Shown here: piece by piece, positions 11,621 to 12,123 of the stretch | How the letters are laid out: the number at the start of each line of letters is the position of its first letter | How positions within the stretch are numbered: the stretch's first letter is position 1 | NCBI GenBank assembly: GCA_963542675.1 | Contig: CAUTXC010000029.1 | Span: 1-12,123 of the forward strand | DNA: 12,123 nt | Reading direction: 5' to 3' | Source: Saccharimonas sp963542675 | GTDB lineage: Bacteria; Patescibacteriota; Saccharimonadia; Saccharimonadales; Saccharimonadaceae | Position numbers and translations under genes: made by a program | Notes under the pieces: generated by a model | What the model saw: the letters and a program-made list of their open reading frames with translations, nothing else | The model's database searches: none | Told to the model about the DNA's origin: nothing

Positions 11621-12123
11621 ATGCATAATGATGTCGAAACAATCCTCTTTACCAACGATGACATTGCGCGGGCGGTGGCGCGCCTGGGCCAGCAGCTGAG
11701 CCAGGAATATGCCAGTAAAAACCCGCTGGTGGTGGGGATTCTGCGCGGGGCGGCGCCCTTTATGATCGACCTGGTGCGGGCGATGGATTGCATGCTGGAA
11801 ATCGACTTTATGGATGTCTCGAGCTATGGCGATGAGCTTACCTCCACCGGCAATGTGCGCATCCTCAAAGACCTCGATACGGACGTGGCTAGCCGGCATG
11901 TGCTGCTGGTAGAAGACATTGTGGATACGGGCCACACTGCCCAGGCGCTGTTTGATTTATTTGCAGAGCGCCACACTGCCAGCACTAAGCTCTGCACCCT
12001 GCTAGATAAGCCCGAGCGCCGCACAGTGGATGTGCAGGCAGACTACATTGGCATCCCCACCCCCAATGAATTCGTGGTGGGCTACGGCCTCGACTACCGC
12101 CAGCACTACCGCAACCTGCCGTA
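11621..12123 (+). CDS. hpt: Hypoxanthine phosphoribosyltransferase (3' end outside window)
   Basis: This purine-salvage enzyme joins hypoxanthine (and often guanine) to PRPP, giving IMP or GMP. 167 codons are visible; bacterial Hpt is about 180 aa, so roughly a dozen residues are missing past the window end. Motifs: ILRGAAPF (40-47), SSYG (67-70) of the flexible loop, the PRPP signature LLVEDIVDTGHT (95-106), LLDKPERR (127-134) with the purine-binding Lys, and VVGYGLDY (152-159). The start ATG at 11621 is in frame and opens the protein at the usual distance from these motifs. No Shine-Dalgarno is present, but a -10 lies 7 nt upstream. Codon use is strongly G/C-ending (CTG, GTG, GGC), somewhat more than in its neighbours. 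Confidence 0.95.
   Translation, partial: MHNDVETILFTNDDIARAVARLGQQLSQEYASKNPLVVGILRGAAPFMIDLVRAMDCMLEIDFMDVSSYGDELTSTGNVRILKDLDTDVASRHVLLVEDIVDTGHTAQALFDLFAERHTASTKLCTLLDKPERRTVDVQADYIGIPTPNEFVVGYGLDYRQHYRNLP

Noticed and set aside
1..12123. Recoded UGA stop (SR1/Gracilibacteria code)
   Set aside because: Genes terminate normally at TGA, TAA and TAG (for example the amidotransferase ends in TGA right at the end of its domain), and no gene needs UGA read-through.

Overview
The window reads as a compact bacterial chromosome segment, most plausibly from a Candidatus Saccharibacteria (TM7) or related Patescibacteria genome. This is inference, based on a short-form MetK under a SAM-I riboswitch, a PIF1-like helicase ending in a helix-turn-helix, very short intergenic gaps, and several apparently leaderless genes. 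Stops are TAA, TAG and TGA, so there is no sign of the UGA-to-Gly code of SR1/Gracilibacteria. No tRNA, rRNA, CRISPR array, transposase or phage gene was seen.

Layout. Eleven of the 13 genes are on the minus strand; the VOC-family gene and hpt are on the plus strand. From left to right: a KwaB-like DUF4868 gene (114-1229) preceded in its transcription direction by an unknown gene with a CheD/CNF-like Cys...His signature (1271-2095); a PIF1-like helicase (2290-3822); metK (3982-4992) with a complete SAM-I riboswitch and terminator (4993-5158); RNase HI (5315-5755), 1 nt after an unknown 125-aa gene (5757-6134); a gene-free stretch rich in inverted repeats; a glyoxalase/VOC gene (6573-6947); a convergent unknown 180-aa gene (7157-7699); a second gene-poor stretch; a class I glutamine amidotransferase (8130-8861); a SUKH/SMI1-KNR4 protein (8932-9504); an LEA-like 71-aa helical protein (9628-9843); a four-TM protein (10025-10828); a Nudix hydrolase (10953-11522); and, divergent from it, hpt (from 11621, cut by the window end).

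Two global patterns stand out. First, translation starts fall into two classes. Six genes (DUF4868, PIF1, amidotransferase, four-TM, Nudix, hpt) have a -10-like hexamer only 6-9 nt upstream of the start codon and no usable Shine-Dalgarno, which predicts leaderless mRNAs. Genes with a -10 about 28 nt or more upstream carry AAGGAG-type sites. Second, the gaps carry a recurring (T)A(A/T)TACCC...CTATAGG sequence family, often arranged as hairpins at or just after stop codons.

Most genes are housekeeping: SAM synthesis, RNA-DNA hybrid removal, purine salvage, Nudix clean-up and helicase. The accessory or possibly conflict-related content is the DUF4868/CheD-like pair and the SUKH protein.
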